NCBI GenBank assembly: GCA_009841255.1
Contig: VXMD01000032.1
Location: 179,913 to 243,912 of the forward strand
Length of the DNA stretch: 64,000 bases
Direction: 5' to 3'
Origin: Candidatus Poribacteria bacterium
GTDB taxonomy: Bacteria; Poribacteria; WGA-4E; WGA-3G
The translations under genes and the position numbers were made by a program. The notes beneath the pieces are model-generated. The model ran no database searches and was not told the DNA's origin. It saw nothing but the letters and a program-made list of their open reading frames with translations. Shown in pieces: positions 17,952 to 27,346 of this stretch. Position 1 is the first letter of the stretch. Every line of letters starts with the position of its first letter.

Positions 17952-19244
17952 ATGATTTATCAGACAAAAGCAGATAGACTTTTAGTACACATCGCGTTTT
18001 TGTTGGTTCTGACGGTATCCGCCTTCAGCCACGAGCTCCCTATGGTGGAGCCTGAAGCGGTTGGGCTTTCTACCGAAAGGCTTTCAAGAATTGATAAAGT
18101 CATGGAAATGCACGTCGCGCAGCAAAAGATCGCCGGTGGTGTCACCTTACTTGCTCGGCACGGAAAGATCGCACATCTGGGCGTTTACGGTATGATGGAC
18201 GTCGAAGCGGAAAAGCCGATGACTCCCGATACCATTTTCCGTATCGCGTCAATGACGAAACCGATCACGAGCGTCGCTGTGATGATGCTCTATGAAGAGG
18301 GACATTTTCGGTTGCATGAACCCGTCTCAAAGTTCATTCCATCGTTCAAGGAGATGCATGTATTGCCGCCGGAAGATGCCGAAGATTCGGTGCAACCTAT
18401 CCCGGCAACACGCCAGATTACAATTTGGAACCTGCTGACCCACACGGCGGGTCTCACGTATCACTGGAACGGGCGTCTCGGTCAACAATACACCGATGCG
18501 GGTATCACCCATGGACTCCTTCAAGATGAGAGCACGCTTGAAGAGAAGATGAAAATCTTGGCGACGATTCCGTTGTTGCATCAACCCGGTGCCGACGTCG
18601 AGTACGGCCTGTCAATAGATGTCCTCGGCTATCTCGTTGAAGTCGTATCGGGGATGTCGCTCGATGCATTTTTCTCTGAGCGTATCTTCAAACCGCTTGG
18701 CATGAAGGACACTCATTTTTTTATCCCTGAAACGAAGCGCGAGCGACTCGCAACTGTGTATGAGCGAACCAAAGACGGACCCATAATACGAAAATCCCAA
18801 GAACCGACAGTGGACGGTGCACTGATCTATTCAACGGATTATCCTTACAACGGTCCGCGAACTTATTTCGCTGGCGGGGGTGGGTTAGTCTCCACCGCTT
18901 CTGATTACCTCCGCTTTGCGCAGATGATGCTCAACGGCGGAAAGTTTAACGGGGTCCGATTGTTGAGCCGAAAAACCGTTGAGTTGATGACTTCGAATCA
19001 ACTCACCAAGATGGATGTAGATTACGGATTCGGTTTAGGCTTTGGTATTGTTCGAGACGAATCGGATCTCAGGGAGATCGGATCGGTTGGCAGATATGGT
19101 TGGGGCGGTTTCTTCTTTACCAATTTCTTCATTGACCCTCAAGAACAGATGATTGGTATTTTCTTATGCCAATTGCATCCCAGCGGCGGTTTGGACCTCG
19201 GAGAGAGAATTCGCATCCTCAGTTACCAAGCAATCGCTGATTGA
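17952..19244 (+). CDS. Secreted serine hydrolase, beta-lactamase class C/esterase family
   Basis: A 430-residue protein with a hydrophobic signal segment (residues 9-26, LLVHIAFLLVLTVSAFS). The catalytic SxxK is S100-M-T-K103 in FRIASMTKP. A GLTYHWNG segment supplies the Tyr region, and GWGGFFFTNF near the C-terminus occupies the KTG-like box. The family includes esterases, D-aminopeptidases and penicillin-binding-protein-like hydrolases; antibiotic resistance should not be assumed. The ATG follows GTGAGG. The gene appears to be a single transcription unit after the DUF1501 gene. Confidence 0.88.
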   Translation: MIYQTKADRLLVHIAFLLVLTVSAFSHELPMVEPEAVGLSTERLSRIDKVMEMHVAQQKIAGGVTLLARHGKIAHLGVYGMMDVEAEKPMTPDTIFRIASMTKPITSVAVMMLYEEGHFRLHEPVSKFIPSFKEMHVLPPEDAEDSVQPIPATRQITIWNLLTHTAGLTYHWNGRLGQQYTDAGITHGLLQDESTLEEKMKILATIPLLHQPGADVEYGLSIDVLGYLVEVVSGMSLDAFFSERIFKPLGMKDTHFFIPETKRERLATVYERTKDGPIIRKSQEPTVDGALIYSTDYPYNGPRTYFAGGGGLVSTASDYLRFAQMMLNGGKFNGVRLLSRKTVELMTSNQLTKMDVDYGFGLGFGIVRDESDLREIGSVGRYGWGGFFFTNFFIDPQEQMIGIFLCQLHPSGGLDLGERIRILSYQAIAD

Positions 19245-19383
19245 ATTAAAATCGTCAACGGGATAAAACTCGTCGCAAGACCTACAATAATGTGAGTTTG
19301 ATAAATTGGTATTGTAGCGCACACTGTTAGTTTGCAGTGCTCGTACCGAAACATCCAAAAAAACAGGAACCTATCCAAATTCC

Positions 19384-19404
19384 CACTCCAGCGGAGTGCT
19401 ATGT
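19384..19404. repeat. Palindromic repeat, copy B
   Basis: CACTCC-AGC-GGAGTG followed by CTATGT is built like the palindromes at 6232-6251 and 6282-6303. Confidence 0.45.
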
Positions 19405-19437
19405 CCTATTACAACAAATAACGCAGAAAGGAAATGA

Positions 19438-20478
19438 ATGAATATGCTAAGAGAACTCATTGCGCCCGCCCAAGAGCAGGTCGCTTTCAGAGAATATGAA
19501 AGCCAACCCTTGCAAGCGAATGAAATTCGGGTCAAAAGCGAGTTTGGTGCCGCCAAACACGGTTCAGAGATGGCATCATATAAGGGATATGCGGGTCCAC
19601 GCGGCGGCTACGATGGCGAATATAAAATCTTTCGAGCAGACGGTTCCGGTGGGATGGTGAACTATCCATCAGGGCTTGGGAACATGTGCGTTGGCGAAGT
19701 GACCGAAATTGGTGCGGACGTTACCGATGTCAAAGTCGGAGAGCAGGTTTTTCGGCACAGCTCCTTCCGCGAGGAACACGTTTGGGATGCCGCAGGTGTC
19801 CGGAAACTTCCCGATGGTGTCCCGTGGCAGGCAGCCGTCTGTTTGGATCCGACAGATTTCGCCTTGGGCGCCGTGCGCGACGGTCATATCCGGATTGGGG
19901 ACGCCGTGGCAGTCTTTGGCATGGGTGGGATCGGACTGATGGCATTGCAGCTCGCCAAGTTGGCGGGTGCCTATCCGGTGATTGGAGTCGATCCGCTCGA
20001 GTTGCGCCGCAACGTTGCCCTCGACTGTGGTGCGGATATGGTCATTGATCCGACGACGGATGATGCCGGTTTGGAAATTAAAAAAGCCACCAACAAGCGT
20101 GGTGCCGATGTTTGCATTGAGTATAGCGGTCATCATACGGCACTCCAAGCCGCTATCCGCGGTGTGACGTATTTAGGCACAGTCGTTGCTGGTGCCTGGC
20201 CCGGGACCTACCCCGCAGGATTAGATCTCGGAGCGGAAGCACATTTCAACCGACCGACGATTATCTTCTCACGCGCCTGTAGCGAACCGAATCCAGAATA
20301 TCCAAATTGGAATGAGGGTAGACTCTTTGAAATCAGTTGGCGGCTGCTCTGCGACGGCAGTCTGAAATCTGAACCGGTCATATATCCTGTTGTCGATTTT
20401 GACGCCCTATTGGACGAGTATCCAAAGATCGCAACACATCCGGGTGAGAATGTAAAGTTAGGCGTTCGATTCGCATAA
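19438..20478 (+). CDS. MDR-family dehydrogenase lacking canonical catalytic zinc motif
   Basis: A 346-residue medium-chain dehydrogenase fold. The nucleotide site is FGMGGIGLMALQLAK near residue 160, followed by an Asp (GVDPLELRR) that would favour NAD. Where zinc alcohol dehydrogenases have CGTD this protein has KHGSEMA, so the catalytic Cys is absent. Relatives of this type are annotated only as zinc-binding or oxidoreductase proteins. AAGGA precedes the first of two close ATGs. The physiological substrate is unknown. Confidence 0.83.
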   Translation: MNMLRELIAPAQEQVAFREYESQPLQANEIRVKSEFGAAKHGSEMASYKGYAGPRGGYDGEYKIFRADGSGGMVNYPSGLGNMCVGEVTEIGADVTDVKVGEQVFRHSSFREEHVWDAAGVRKLPDGVPWQAAVCLDPTDFALGAVRDGHIRIGDAVAVFGMGGIGLMALQLAKLAGAYPVIGVDPLELRRNVALDCGADMVIDPTTDDAGLEIKKATNKRGADVCIEYSGHHTALQAAIRGVTYLGTVVAGAWPGTYPAGLDLGAEAHFNRPTIIFSRACSEPNPEYPNWNEGRLFEISWRLLCDGSLKSEPVIYPVVDFDALLDEYPKIATHPGENVKLGVRFA

Positions 20479-20576
20479 GAGTGATTTTTAGGGTCTCGCC
20501 CTTCGAATTTTAGTGTCATCAGGTTATCCACTCAGGCAGCAGCCTCGAAAGAGTCAGTTTGGAAGAAAGGGAAGTT

Positions 20577-21521
20577 ATGACTGCTGGTATTCTGTTGGTT
20601 TTAATGGGGCTTGCTCTATCCCAAATTATTGGTGACAATGTCATGCGAAGTATTGAAGTGACACCGAAAATTGAAATCGTAGAGGTACCGAGCGAATTTT
20701 CTGTTTTCAGACAAGTGGGCTGCAACAGATATGTCAATGTTTTCGGCGTGCACATCTTCGCAAGCCCAACGACAGCAGAAGATAAACTCTCTCACGCCGC
20801 AGGCGTTTTGGCACAATACCTCGATAACGATGAAAATGGTGTTCCTGACAACACACGGGTTCTCAGTCATCTGGTGAGCCGAAACGTTTTCATCATTATG
20901 CCCGGAACGGAGGCGGAGATGGAGGGGTTGGAAATGGATCTGGTGGAAGAGGCAGGCTACCGATGTGGTCAAGACCTGTATGGCGAAGAAACCAAACCAG
21001 ATTTCCTTGTTGATGGCAAAATCAATGCCCCCGATGGCTCGTACTACGACGGCGCATTAGAGGAAATCCTGCATCCCATTACACAACACGGTTATGCCAA
21101 TGCTTACCCCGAGGTGTTCGGGGAGGAACGGGGATCCATCTTAGCGAAGTGCATGGATGCCGCCCGTGGCGGATATTTCGAGCAAGTGCCAAAAGGTGGA
21201 CCCAAGAGCGGATATCCAGCAGAAGCCTGGTATCATTATACGGATGAAACCTGTGATTATGGTTGCATGGTTACGGAGTATATCTACTGGGCTTTGACCT
21301 CGATATTGGGGACACAAGACTTCCCAGGACGACATGAGGCTCTCGAAGTCGAATGGGAGCTGAATACCAGAGAGCGGGTGAGAACCGGGGATGCTGCGGT
21401 ATACGAACTTTTGACGGACCCCCAATACAGATTCCCGACAAAAGCACCAGATGGCAACTACAAACCATCGGCATTTCCCGTTACAACTGTTCCCATCATC
21501 CCTATCGAAGACGAAGATTAA
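20577..21521 (+). CDS. Conserved hypothetical protein with Ca-binding-like loop
   Basis: The ATG at 20577 is preferred over an upstream TTG (20559), giving 314 residues. A short hydrophobic N-terminus (ILLVLMGLALSQII) suggests membrane anchoring or export. The motif YLDNDENGVPDN resembles an EF-hand or thrombospondin-3 calcium loop. Other striking blocks are GALEEILHPITQHGY and GGYFEQVPKGGPKSGYPAEA. I do not recognise an assigned function. His, Glu and Tyr residues in the EEILHPITQHG block could form a metal site, which is speculative. It sits alone between an MDR gene and a convergent membrane protein gene. Confidence 0.7.
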   Translation: MTAGILLVLMGLALSQIIGDNVMRSIEVTPKIEIVEVPSEFSVFRQVGCNRYVNVFGVHIFASPTTAEDKLSHAAGVLAQYLDNDENGVPDNTRVLSHLVSRNVFIIMPGTEAEMEGLEMDLVEEAGYRCGQDLYGEETKPDFLVDGKINAPDGSYYDGALEEILHPITQHGYANAYPEVFGEERGSILAKCMDAARGGYFEQVPKGGPKSGYPAEAWYHYTDETCDYGCMVTEYIYWALTSILGTQDFPGRHEALEVEWELNTRERVRTGDAAVYELLTDPQYRFPTKAPDGNYKPSAFPVTTVPIIPIEDED

Positions 21522-21538
21522 TAGGGGTAACAGTATTT

Positions 21539-22075
21539 TTAAGCGGTTTTCGGTAGGTATTCAGACAGGAGTTTATTAGCGTTCTGGCGCTGGTCGGCTC
21601 GAAATTTGTCCCACTCAAGCCACCATGGGAATGTGTCCCCTGATCTCGTCACACCGAGTACATACGCCTCTTTGCCGAGTCCTACTGCGTAGTCCCCCTC
21701 TTTTTTCCATTGGAAGGCGTTGAGTTTCTCCCACTTTACAAAATTCCCCTGAGAGATAATACCAGTTTCTCTGATTTCAAATCGGTTTACGGAATGCATA
21801 CGAAATAGGGAAAATGCGGGTGCCACTATCACGGGCCAAAATTGGGGTGTAGACTGCCAACCCTCCCTGATTATGAACACGATTTGCATAAGCAGGATAC
21901 CCGCCCACACAAGGATGACAAGCTTCAAAAGCACTTTGTGGCTTTTGGATGTAGGGAGGTGAAACAGCACTTGGCCCATCGTTCTCTGTTTCCAAGATAA
22001 ATACCAAGGCAGTGCCACCAAGAGAGACAGACACACAACAGCAAAACAGATATTAATTATATCTCCGACTAACAT
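21539..22075 (-). CDS. Small membrane protein with PH-like C-terminal domain
   Basis: A 178-residue protein with two or three N-terminal hydrophobic helices (about 5-27, 48-68, 77-92) and a soluble tail. The tail segment RFEIRETGIISQGNFVKWEKLNAFQW resembles the strands of DUF5673 or bacterial PH-like domains (ENGI..G.F..W..I..YEW). No enzymatic motif is visible. AGGGGGG precedes the ATG and a near-consensus promoter lies upstream, so it is probably a single-gene transcript. Confidence 0.65.
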   Translation of the reverse strand: MLVGDIINICFAVVCLSLLVALPWYLSWKQRTMGQVLFHLPTSKSHKVLLKLVILVWAGILLMQIVFIIREGWQSTPQFWPVIVAPAFSLFRMHSVNRFEIRETGIISQGNFVKWEKLNAFQWKKEGDYAVGLGKEAYVLGVTRSGDTFPWWLEWDKFRADQRQNANKLLSEYLPKTA

Positions 22076-22113
22076 CGTTTACATCCCCCCTTAGTTATTG
22101 TAAGTTAACATAA

Positions 22114-22142
22114 AGTATAATCGAATTTAAGAAGAATGTCAA
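22114..22142 (-). promoter_or_regulatory. Strong sigma-70-type promoter
   Basis: On the minus strand TTGACA (22142-22137) and TATACT (22119-22114) are exactly 17 bp apart. The predicted start lies about 30 bp before the membrane protein ATG at 22075. Confidence 0.65.
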
Positions 22143-22166
22143 CAAAAAATTAAACCGGTTTCTTTA

Positions 22167-23159
22167 TTACCGTCGCAGTCCTGCCGCCCGCAGCACGGTT
22201 TCCTGAACTGCGAACTCGTGGTCGAGAGAGCGATCAGGGGATTTTTCGCCCCGAATATCAGCGATAAATGCTCGAAGGCTTTCAACGTAACGCGGTCGCG
22301 GCTCCACAGGAACCGTCTGCCAGCCCTTCGCATATCCATCCCGATCCTCGTCAAGACACAGCCGCAACGCTGGCGGCTCAAGCGGCTCAAGAATCGCACT
22401 GCCCCGTGTCCCGTAGACCTCCAATCGCCTCGATTTGCCCGAATCCACTTCCAATGACGTTGACTCAAGAATCGCCAACGCTTTGGGATATTCGAACACA
22501 GCCGCTGTATTGTTCCGATACCACGGCACGTCATGCCCGTCGTGCCTCGAAAAGGGTGTCACGTGTGTGGGTCGTCCGAGCAACGCAACGATAATATCGG
22601 TGAGATGACAGGCAAGGATGAACATAATGCCCCCAGAGTGTTCACCGAGCGAATCCCAGCGTTGCCAATGTGCGTCGCTTGAGGGTCCCGATGAGATGCG
22701 TCCCCGCACGGAAAAAATATCGCCGAGTTTCCCGGAATGCACCCAGTCAAGGATAAACTGAAAGCCAGCATTGTATCGGAACATATAACCGAGTTGAACG
22801 AGCAGTTTCCTGTCCCGGGCAATGTCCAAAACCTCTCGAAACGTGTCGAGGTTATCACCAGCAGGTTTATCGAACCACACATGCTTGCCGTGTTCGAGAA
22901 TCTCCCGTGCAAAGGTGAGATTCTGCGATACCCGTCCCTGTGCCGCGACGCCAACGATTGTCTCATCTTCGAGTATTTCTTCTTTGGATGTAAACCAGTG
23001 AACGCCCTCATAGACGGGACCTTGCCCCAGGGTCTCTCGGACCTCTAATGAGGGTTCAAAGACACCAGCGAAGTCAATTTCGTCGCTTTCCTTCATCACT
23101 CGGGCTTTCCCTGAAGCATGATCGTGGGAAATACCGTATTGTGCAAGTCTCAATTTCAC
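22167..23159 (-). CDS. Gfo/Idh/MocA family oxidoreductase
   Basis: A 330-residue NAD(P)-binding protein starting at GTG (23159) with AAGGAG upstream. The N-terminal half is a Rossmann fold, with DKPAG near residue 97 in place of the usual EKP. The second half (QLGYMFRYNAGFQFI, then EHSGGIMFILACHLTD) is the family C-terminal domain, with a His in the catalytic helix. Family members act on sugars, inositols or related polyols. It is the second of three such genes in the window and has no obvious operon partner. Confidence 0.87.
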   Translation of the reverse strand: MKLRLAQYGISHDHASGKARVMKESDEIDFAGVFEPSLEVRETLGQGPVYEGVHWFTSKEEILEDETIVGVAAQGRVSQNLTFAREILEHGKHVWFDKPAGDNLDTFREVLDIARDRKLLVQLGYMFRYNAGFQFILDWVHSGKLGDIFSVRGRISSGPSSDAHWQRWDSLGEHSGGIMFILACHLTDIIVALLGRPTHVTPFSRHDGHDVPWYRNNTAAVFEYPKALAILESTSLEVDSGKSRRLEVYGTRGSAILEPLEPPALRLCLDEDRDGYAKGWQTVPVEPRPRYVESLRAFIADIRGEKSPDRSLDHEFAVQETVLRAAGLRR

Positions 23160-23307
23160 GTCTTTTTCTCCTTAGATAGTATTACCTCTGAAATCTATGA
23201 TTCCCAAAAACAGCGGGTAAGGTTTAGCACCATTCTATCATAAAATCCGCATTGATTGTTGTAAAAAGTGAGTGCGATTTTTAACCACTTGTGCTAAACT
23301 CTGAAGT

Positions 23308-23583
23308 ATGGATTTTCCGATACAACTCCAGTTCTACACGAAACCGGATTGTCCGCTCTGCGATGAAGCAAAGAGCGTGCTGCAAAGCATTGAAGCAAAT
23401 GCATCGTTTATTAGGGTTAAGGAAATCGACATCACCAAAAATCTGGGACTTTTCACGAAATATAAACATCTGATACCTGTGCTTGAGTTAGATGGACAAA
23501 GGCTTTTTGTGCATCGCGCCAACCGCCGGAAATTAATCTGGAAGTTGCGATGGCATCGGTTTTGGAAACGTTTCACGAGATAG
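23308..23583 (+). CDS. Glutaredoxin-like thiol protein
   Basis: A 91-residue protein with the thioredoxin-fold start IQLQFYTKPDCPLCDEAK, whose CPLC motif is the redox pair of the DUF836/glutaredoxin-like group. The conserved cis-Pro appears in LIPVLELDG. A basic C-terminal tail (RRKLIWKLRWHRFWKRF) is unusual and could contact membrane or nucleic acid. It lies 50 bp before a GGT-like gene. A glutathione-related link is tempting but unsupported. Confidence 0.8.
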   Translation: MDFPIQLQFYTKPDCPLCDEAKSVLQSIEANASFIRVKEIDITKNLGLFTKYKHLIPVLELDGQRLFVHRANRRKLIWKLRWHRFWKRFTR

Positions 23584-23633
23584 GTCCTTAGTTCCAAACC
23601 CAACTGAATAAATCAAGAGGAACATAATTAAAA

Positions 23634-25253
23634 ATGGCATTTCCATCTCATGGTACAACGCATCGATCCACTGTAACGGGTACACGCGGAATGGCAACGA
23701 GTGCACATCCGCTCGCGAGTCTCGCTGGCGCGCGCATGTTGCTCGCCGGCGGTAATGCATTTGATGCCGCGGTCGCAGTCGCATCAACACTCAATGTGGT
23801 TGAGCCTTATATGTCGGGGATCGCGGGTAACGGGTATATGTTGCTCTATAATGCGAAGGAAAAAAGACACCACGTGATAGATTATCTGGGCACTGCACCT
23901 TACGCGGCGACGCCGGATGTCTATCCAACACTCGAGAGTCAGCAGATCGGCATTCGTGCCGGGATGGTGCCGGGTGGCTGTGGCGGATGGCTCGCACTCC
24001 TGGAACGCTACGGAAGTATGGATCACGCAGACATCTTTGCGCCAGCGATTGAATTGGCAGAAAACGGATACGCCGTCACCGTCAAGAACGCCGAGTTCAT
24101 CGCAGGTGCGCGTCCCTATTTCTCCGAGAGAGCGGAAGAGGTGATCGCCTCACGGGGGAGAACACCACTCCCCGGCGAAATTTTGGTACAAAAGGATTTA
24201 GCCAACACATTCCGCCAAGTCGCTGAAGGCGGCGCGGAGGCGTTCTATCGCGGTGACATCGCCAAGGAGATCGTCCGCTTCTCTGAGGAAACCGATGGAC
24301 TGATTACCGAAAAGGATTTGGCTGACTTTGAGGTAGAGTGGCAGGAACCCATCTCGGTTACCTACAAGGATTACGAGGTCTACTGTCCACCGCCGCCGTG
24401 TGCCGGCATTCAGTATTTGGAAACGCTCAACATCTTGGAAAACGATGCCCTCGGTGAACTCGGACACAATACCCCGGAATACTTACACCTGCTGATTGAA
24501 GCGATTAAGTTAGCGAGCGCCGATAGAGCCGAGTATGCCCCACGTCCGAACCCCCCGATTGAACGTCTGTTATCCAAAGACTATGCACGCGCACAACGTG
24601 AACGCATCGGTGAACAAGCCGCAGTCAGTGGTGGTGAACGCTGGTCAAAGGACAAGCTCCCCGGTGAAATCCGAGCAGATGATTGGACGACCGAGTGCAC
24701 AACGCACTTTGACACCGCCGATGCAGAGGGCAATATCGTGGCGGTGACACAGAGTCTCGGACAACCCTTCGGCACAGGTGTGATCCTCGGTTCAACGGGA
24801 ATGTTCCTCAACAACTTCATGAATTGGTTCGACAGAATCCCAGAGAGTCCGAACGCCGTTGGACCGCATAAACGGATAGAGATGTGCATGGCACCGTGCC
24901 AAGTTTGGAAGGACGGAAATCCGTTCGCAGCGATCGGCACACCGGGGAGCCACGGTATCCTTCAAACGACTTTACAGATGGTCTTGAACTTGATAGAACA
25001 CGGGATGAACGTCCAAGCGGCGATTGAAGCACCGCGCGTCCGCTTGGTAAATCCAGGAACGCATGTCAGCATGGAGGGACGTATCCCTGTTGCTGTCCGT
25101 GCGGCATTGGAAGCACGCGGACATGAGGTGGAAGTGTTGCCCAATTGGACAGCCGCTGTCGGCGGCGGTCACGGTATCGCTTTCGATCCCGTCGAAGGCA
25201 GTTTCATGGGGGGTGCTGATCCACGGCGCGATGGGTATGCCATAGGTGTATAG
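23634..25253 (+). CDS. Gamma-glutamyltransferase-family Ntn hydrolase
   Basis: A 539-residue protein of the GGT fold that would self-cleave before a Thr. The site reads TECTTHFDTADAEGN, and GTPGSHG and DPRRDGYA end motifs are present. Against E. coli GGT, the Asp that holds the gamma-glutamyl amino group (NNQMDD) is Asn here (NNFMNW) and the GSPGGS loop reads GTPGSH. The true substrate may therefore not be glutathione. No signal peptide is seen, unlike periplasmic GGTs. A close relative lies at 62052. AGAGGAAC precedes the ATG. Confidence 0.88.
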   Translation: MAFPSHGTTHRSTVTGTRGMATSAHPLASLAGARMLLAGGNAFDAAVAVASTLNVVEPYMSGIAGNGYMLLYNAKEKRHHVIDYLGTAPYAATPDVYPTLESQQIGIRAGMVPGGCGGWLALLERYGSMDHADIFAPAIELAENGYAVTVKNAEFIAGARPYFSERAEEVIASRGRTPLPGEILVQKDLANTFRQVAEGGAEAFYRGDIAKEIVRFSEETDGLITEKDLADFEVEWQEPISVTYKDYEVYCPPPPCAGIQYLETLNILENDALGELGHNTPEYLHLLIEAIKLASADRAEYAPRPNPPIERLLSKDYARAQRERIGEQAAVSGGERWSKDKLPGEIRADDWTTECTTHFDTADAEGNIVAVTQSLGQPFGTGVILGSTGMFLNNFMNWFDRIPESPNAVGPHKRIEMCMAPCQVWKDGNPFAAIGTPGSHGILQTTLQMVLNLIEHGMNVQAAIEAPRVRLVNPGTHVSMEGRIPVAVRAALEARGHEVEVLPNWTAAVGGGHGIAFDPVEGSFMGGADPRRDGYAIGV

Positions 25254-25284
25254 CGTATAGACGCATTTTCTTCACACTGTAGTA

Positions 25285-25307
25285 AGGGTAGGTCTTGTGC
25301 CTACCCT
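25285..25307. repeat. Inverted repeat, possible terminator
   Basis: The perfect 8-bp stem AGGGTAGG/CCTACCCT with a 7-nt loop lies between the GGT-like gene and the Nudix gene. It shares 17 identical bases with 17901-17917. No T run follows, so termination is uncertain. Confidence 0.45.
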
Positions 25308-25329
25308 CTGAGATTCAATTGGGGGTTAA

Positions 25330-25779
25330 ATGAACCATCCGCAACACATTGTGGCCGTCTCTGGATTGATCAGTCATCCCGACGGTAAAATTTTGATGAT
25401 ACGGAGTCCACGCCGTGGCTGGGAGTTTCCCGGTGGGCAGGTCGAAGAAGGTGAAAACCTCATTGAGGCGTTACAACGCGAAATTCAAGAAGAGACTGGG
25501 GGCACTGCTTTAATTGGACAATTGATTGGGGTCTACTCAAACATCAAGGTGCCTACGAAATTGATGTTTGGTTTCTTAGGAGATTACATCTCTGGTGAAT
25601 TAGCAACGAGCGATGAGAGTTTAGAAACCGAGTGGGTTGCACGTGATTCGGTTTTACAGCGTATATCACATTCGGCTATTTATGACAGAATGAAAGATAT
25701 GCTCGATTTTTCGGGACGTATCGTTTATCGCGTTTACACCAACGACCCGTATCAGGTTTGTAACCAATATTTTCTATGA
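25330..25779 (+). CDS. Nudix hydrolase
   Basis: A 149-residue Nudix protein. The box GQVEEGENLIEALQREIQEE is intact, preceded by GWEFPG, with all catalytic glutamates present. The N-terminus (IVAVSGLISHPDGKILMI) is the usual first strand. Members hydrolyse oxidised nucleotides, ADP-ribose or other NDP-linked compounds; the substrate is not predictable. It is followed by a BMP-type lipoprotein gene 90 bp downstream on the same strand. Confidence 0.87.
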   Translation: MNHPQHIVAVSGLISHPDGKILMIRSPRRGWEFPGGQVEEGENLIEALQREIQEETGGTALIGQLIGVYSNIKVPTKLMFGFLGDYISGELATSDESLETEWVARDSVLQRISHSAIYDRMKDMLDFSGRIVYRVYTNDPYQVCNQYFL

Positions 25780-25869
25780 GATCCAGAGAACTCCACTTCC
25801 GAGAGGCGTTGAATTCATTAATGGAACAATTTTCAAATTTCAGATTTACAAAGCTTTTCAGGAGGAAAT

Positions 25870-26919
25870 ATGAAAGACTTTAGTGGCTTTAGTAAATACC
25901 TATTTTTACTGGTAGGACTACTTTTCATCTGTGGGTGTGAGGCAATTCAAGATGTCATTCTTACTGAGTCGATAGAAGCAACAGATGCGGCACCACTTCG
26001 CGTAACCATGATATATCCAAGCGATTGCGTTGGTTCTGCGGCATACTGCGATGCCTTCCATATCGGCGTAAAGGCGGCACAGGAAGAACTTGGAATTACG
26101 CTGACTGAAGTAAACGGGAATGAAAACGATCCCGTAGCCACAGAGATGCGCTTAAGAGAGGCGGCACAGAATTCAGAACTTGTTTTAACGGCAGGTTACC
26201 AAATGGGAGACGTGCTTGCTCGTGTCGCATTGGACTTTCCTGATGTCCAATTTGCAATTTTTGATGTTGTGCTTGATATTCCAAATGTGGCTTCTGTGAA
26301 TTATAAGTCCAACGAAGGATCGTTTCTGGTCGGGGCAATTGCGGCTTTAAAGTCGGAAAGTAACAAGATCGGCTATATCGGCGGTGCGGATGTTCCACTA
26401 TTACAGGAATTTGAAGCAGGCTACGTTGCTGGGATTCATGCAGTCAACCCAGATGCGGAAGTTACTGTAGAATATATTAGCAAAGACGCAACAGGTTTCG
26501 ATCAACCTGAAAAAGCAAAAGAACTGGCTTTAGCACAATATACAGACGGAATTGATGTCATTTACGCCGCCGCTGGCGGATCCGGTCAAGGGGTACTCGA
26601 AGCTGCGCAAGAACAGCAAAAGTTTATTATTTGGGTTGACGCCAATGGTAACCATCTCGCCCCAGGAACCGTCTTAACAAGCATGACAAAAGAGATTCCG
26701 ACTTCTGTGCAGCGCATCATCCGAGAAACCACGGAGAGCAATTTTACGGCAGGTATTCGATATTTCGGACTTGAGGACGGTGAGGTCAGTTACGCCGTTG
26801 ATGAACACAACCAATCCTTGCTTTCCGATGACCTCATAATGACCGTTGAATCGTTGAAGGCACAGATCATTGCTGGCGAGATCATTGTTCCCAACACAGT
26901 TTCGCTCCCACGCGAATAG
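25870..26919 (+). CDS. BMP-family substrate-binding lipoprotein (PnrA/Med-like)
   Basis: A 349-residue protein with a lipoprotein signal ending in LFICGC (C23). The mature part matches the BMP family: an initial strand PLRVTMIYPS, LVLTAGYQMGDVL, the typical NEGSFLVGAIAAL and IGYIGGADVPLLQEFEAGY blocks, and DVIYAAAGGSGQGV. Such proteins bind purine nucleosides or related ligands for ABC import. No permease or ATPase genes are adjacent, so the transporter partners must be elsewhere, or the protein acts as a sensor. AGGAGG precedes the ATG. Confidence 0.9.
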   Translation: MKDFSGFSKYLFLLVGLLFICGCEAIQDVILTESIEATDAAPLRVTMIYPSDCVGSAAYCDAFHIGVKAAQEELGITLTEVNGNENDPVATEMRLREAAQNSELVLTAGYQMGDVLARVALDFPDVQFAIFDVVLDIPNVASVNYKSNEGSFLVGAIAALKSESNKIGYIGGADVPLLQEFEAGYVAGIHAVNPDAEVTVEYISKDATGFDQPEKAKELALAQYTDGIDVIYAAAGGSGQGVLEAAQEQQKFIIWVDANGNHLAPGTVLTSMTKEIPTSVQRIIRETTESNFTAGIRYFGLEDGEVSYAVDEHNQSLLSDDLIMTVESLKAQIIAGEIIVPNTVSLPRE

Positions 26920-26959
26920 CGTCTAACAAATCTTGTGTTCCTTCAAAATGGAGAATTTT

Positions 26960-27346
26960 ATGCTTAATCAATACCCATACCCAGAATCCGAAGGCAAACG
27001 GAACCTCGTGGCTGGAATTTTGCTGAGCCTAATCACTTGTGGTATCTACGGGCTTTATTGGCAATACAAGCAGATGGCGACGCTCAATGCTTGGATGGAC
27101 AGAAATGAGTACTCTTTTTGGCTCTGGTTTTTTCTTTCGCTTATCACTTGTGGCATCTACGGTATCTATTATGAGTACAAGATGGCAAATGGTATCAACA
27201 TAGTACAGGCTGACAATGATCTGGTATTCGATTCAAATCTGCCAATTATCTGTGTTCTGTTAGCGATTGTCGGCATTGGTATCGCTTCGCTTGCCATTCA
27301 GCAACACCAGATCAACAGACTCTACGGACGAACTTCTAATGTTTAA
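26960..27346 (+). CDS. DUF4234 membrane protein
   Basis: With the start at ATG 26960 (GGAGA upstream) the product has 128 residues; frames opening at 26933 or 26948 add a few residues without support. Two tandem helices share LSLITCGIYG (twice) with YWQYKQMA and YYEYKMAN after them, the DUF4234 pattern. A third hydrophobic helix follows (IICVLLAIVGIGIASLA). Function is unknown. It overlaps the next gene by 8 bp, so the two are translated together. Confidence 0.78.
   Translation: MLNQYPYPESEGKRNLVAGILLSLITCGIYGLYWQYKQMATLNAWMDRNEYSFWLWFFLSLITCGIYGIYYEYKMANGINIVQADNDLVFDSNLPIICVLLAIVGIGIASLAIQQHQINRLYGRTSNV

Noticed and set aside
17952..19244. Beta-lactamase resistance enzyme
   Set aside because: The SxxK family is broad and mostly esterases or peptidases; nothing points to antibiotic hydrolysis.
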